This document shows, piece by piece, positions 63,245 to 64,000 of a stretch of 64,000 nt of DNA. The translations under genes and the position numbers were made by a program. The DNA is from RUG12461 sp045657665 (GTDB lineage Bacteria > Bacillota > Clostridia > Lachnospirales > Lachnospiraceae). The stretch is taken from the NCBI GenBank assembly GCA_045657665.1, contig JAZOTN010000015.1, positions 28,918 through 92,917 on the forward strand. The letters run 5' to 3'. Each line of letters begins with the position of its first letter. Position 1 is the first letter of the stretch. The notes under the pieces were generated by a model, which searched no databases, was not told where the DNA came from, and saw only the letters and a list, made by a program, of their open reading frames with translations.

Positions 63245-63530
63245 TCAGTCCGGGAAACCCGGTCTGTTCTTTCGGAAACGAAAGTCCTGCCGCGTGCCAG
63301 CGCTTCCCCCATTCCCTTCTATATTAACCCGCGTCCGGCGAGATACCGGACATCCGGACAGTTCGGTCTGAATGCCTCCGGCAAACGGAACGAAAAGTCC
63401 TTTGGGATTACAAAAGAGATACGAAATGCGTTTTTTCGCATTTACGATACCAAAACTCCGGAAGACGCAATAATCCTCTGCGATTCTTCCGGTGTTCTTC
63501 CGGGGAACAGCTATCATTCCCCGCTATAAA
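63245..63530 (-). other. Hairpin-dense leader of the giant gene
   Basis: Six perfect stems in about 280 bases: CCGGG/CCCGG (63250-63262), CTTTCG/CGAAAG (63269-63284), GTCCGG/CCGGAC (63333-63351), AAATGCG/CGCATTT (63424-63443), CCGGAAGA/TCTTCCGG with an inner CGCA/TGCG (63458-63492) and GGGGAA/TTCCCC (63502-63522). They lie between the likely promoter and the giant gene. No open frame fits well. A long structured 5' UTR or separate RNA is possible; the strand is not certain. Confidence 0.35.
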
Positions 63531-63538
63531 ACGTCAGG

Positions 63539-63567
63539 AATTTACTGTTAAAAGTAAGTGTGTTCAA
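63539..63567 (-). promoter_or_regulatory. Possible promoter of the giant gene
   Basis: TTGAAC (63562-63567), 17 bases, TAAATT (63539-63544) on the minus strand. The -35 falls within the repeated motif at 63561-63584, so a regulator bound there would cover it. Confidence 0.4.
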
Positions 63568-63584
63568 GACTTTACTGTATTGGG
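63561..63584. repeat. Repeated 24-bp motif, copy 1
   Basis: Starts TGTTCAAGACTTTACTGTAT and ends TGGG. Copy 2 at 63776-63800 differs by two bases and one inserted T. The copies lie at the giant gene promoter and at the divergent promoter's start of transcription. Palindromes GGGAATTCCC (63582-63591) and GTATAA-GG-TTATAC (63595-63608) follow copy 1. Confidence 0.6.
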
Positions 63585-63720
63585 AATTCCCGACGTATAA
63601 GGTTATACTAATTCCGATATCCCAATTTGTCAATATTTTTTACTGATTATTCAATAATATATTTTACTGTTTTCGTTGAAGAAGCGTCATTTCTGCGCAC
63701 TTAGGATTTCCCAAATTGAA

Positions 63721-63743
63721 AAGAGGTGCCAAAAGCACCTCTT
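63721..63743. terminator. Hairpin, AAGAGGTGC/GCACCTCTT
   Basis: Perfect 9-bp stem with loop CAAAA (63730-63734). On the minus strand it is followed by TTTTC, so it may stop transcription coming from the right; it touches the -35 of the plus-strand promoter at 63742. Confidence 0.45.
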
Positions 63744-63770
63744 GATAAGCGAAAAAAAAGCTTCTATAAT
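63742..63770 (+). promoter_or_regulatory. Strong plus-strand promoter
   Basis: TTGATA (63742-63747), 17 bases, TATAAT (63765-63770). It drives the short XRE-like stub at 63809 and the region towards the right edge. Confidence 0.82.
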
Positions 63771-63775
63771 ATGGT

Positions 63776-63800
63776 TGTTCAAGAGTTAACTGTATTTGGG
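63776..63800. repeat. Repeated 24-bp motif, copy 2
   Basis: Starts TGTTCAAGAGTTAACTGTAT and ends TTGGG; matches 63561-63584. It covers the predicted start of transcription of the plus-strand promoter, a usual place for an operator. Confidence 0.6.
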
Positions 63801-63808
63801 TGATATTT

Positions 63809-63883
63809 ATGTATGAACGGTACAGTCGGCTTCGCGATCAGCTCGGGTATCGTGATGCTGTAAATAGTACTAAACATATATAG
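63809..63883 (+). pseudogene. N-terminal stub of an XRE-type regulator
   Basis: 24 codons, MYERYSRLRDQLGYRDA then VNSTKHI and a stop. MYERYxRLRDxxGxxDA is how many short Clostridial XRE helix-turn-helix proteins begin; the next part, which should be the DNA-binding helices, is missing. It has a strong promoter and a ribosome-like GGGTGAT. An IS66-type frame starts 58 bases later, so insertion of that element is a likely cause. A genuine small peptide cannot be excluded. Confidence 0.45.
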
Positions 63884-63941
63884 ATACAAGTCTCCATTTC
63901 ACGACTATACTTAATAAAAACAGAAGGGGGACTTTTATATT

Positions 63942-64000
63942 ATGATTACTGATGACATGACGAGGGAGGAGCGCATAGAGTATTGGCAGCTGGTAATGGA
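63942..64000 (+). CDS. Start of an IS66-type accessory ORF (cut by window edge)
   Basis: Nineteen codons are visible (ITDDMTREERIEYWQLVM after the ATG) behind GAAGGGGG. TREERIEYWQ resembles the beginning of the small TnpA-like proteins of IS66 elements (TREEKxxYWQxH). The element's left end would lie between about 63855 and 63900, but I cannot place it. The identification rests on few residues. Confidence 0.5.
   Translation, partial: MITDDMTREERIEYWQLVM

Noticed and set aside
63220..63312. Upstream extension of the giant protein by 31 codons
   Set aside because: ATG 63219 has AAAGGAG and begins a signal peptide. The extension is charged and covers the hairpin region.
63245..63530. CRISPR array
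   Set aside because: The hairpins differ from each other; there are no equal direct repeats with spacers and no cas genes.

Overview
The window reads as a chromosome segment of an anaerobic Gram-positive Firmicute, most likely a Lachnospiraceae-type Clostridium relative. The grounds are moderate GC, sigma-A type promoters, strong AGGAGG-type ribosome sites, a class B sortase, FtsEX with an M23 hydrolase, CdaR/PucR and YjfB families, many lysozymes built on bacterial Ig-like repeats, and no outer-membrane genes. I do not name a species. Most genes lie on the minus strand; about 40 real genes are seen. There is no rRNA, tRNA or CRISPR array that I can support.

1-8.6 kb: start of guaB (cut by the edge), a lone hypB, a periplasmic-type propeller sensor fused to an HD-GYP domain, an SH3-amidase lipoprotein, tex and a class B sortase. 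8.6-12.8 kb: a 1417-residue wall-anchored surface protein whose stop overlaps the sortase start, so substrate and enzyme are coupled. 13-15.2 kb: small membrane proteins and a SprA-like HEQEH protein with a strong promoter and a structured leader. 15.2-18 kb: glpK and hom. 18-26.4 kb: SPFH protein, prfB with a programmed frameshift that uses UAA, ctpA, an M23 hydrolase, ftsX, ftsE, a CdaR-like regulator and a WecG/TagA-like protein. Apart from the SPFH gene these look like one operon behind a promoter at about 26.45 kb. 26.4-28.6 kb: an AT-rich gap with two perfect DnaA boxes, an SH3-NlpC/P60 hydrolase with a TTGACA-17-TATAAT promoter and a WalR-like box, and yjfB. 28.8-38 kb: cvfB-like S1 protein, class A PBP, zinc-ribbon TPR protein, a 46-residue protein, folC, valS and a 51-residue membrane protein. 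38-42 kb: two large double-domain glycosyltransferases.

42-64 kb is an envelope and surface locus: two GH25 lysozymes (677 and 1817 residues), a phage-tail-type lysozyme with Ig-like repeats, two AT-rich orphan genes, an unrecognised 149-residue protein and a giant 3162-residue secreted repeat protein. Upstream of the giant gene are a hairpin-dense leader, several palindromes, a repeated 24-bp motif, a strong divergent promoter, the stub of what looks like an XRE regulator, and the start of an IS66-type ORF at the right edge.

The common theme is the cell wall: synthesis (PBP), division-coupled hydrolysis (FtsEX-M23), turnover (amidase, NlpC/P60, GH25, phage-tail lysozyme) and surface display (sortase B and its substrate, giant repeat protein). 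The items most worth a second look are the UAA frameshift site of prfB, the riboswitch-like leader at 13.83 kb, the dispersed REP-like palindromes, the WalR-like box and the regulatory region at 63.2-63.9 kb.
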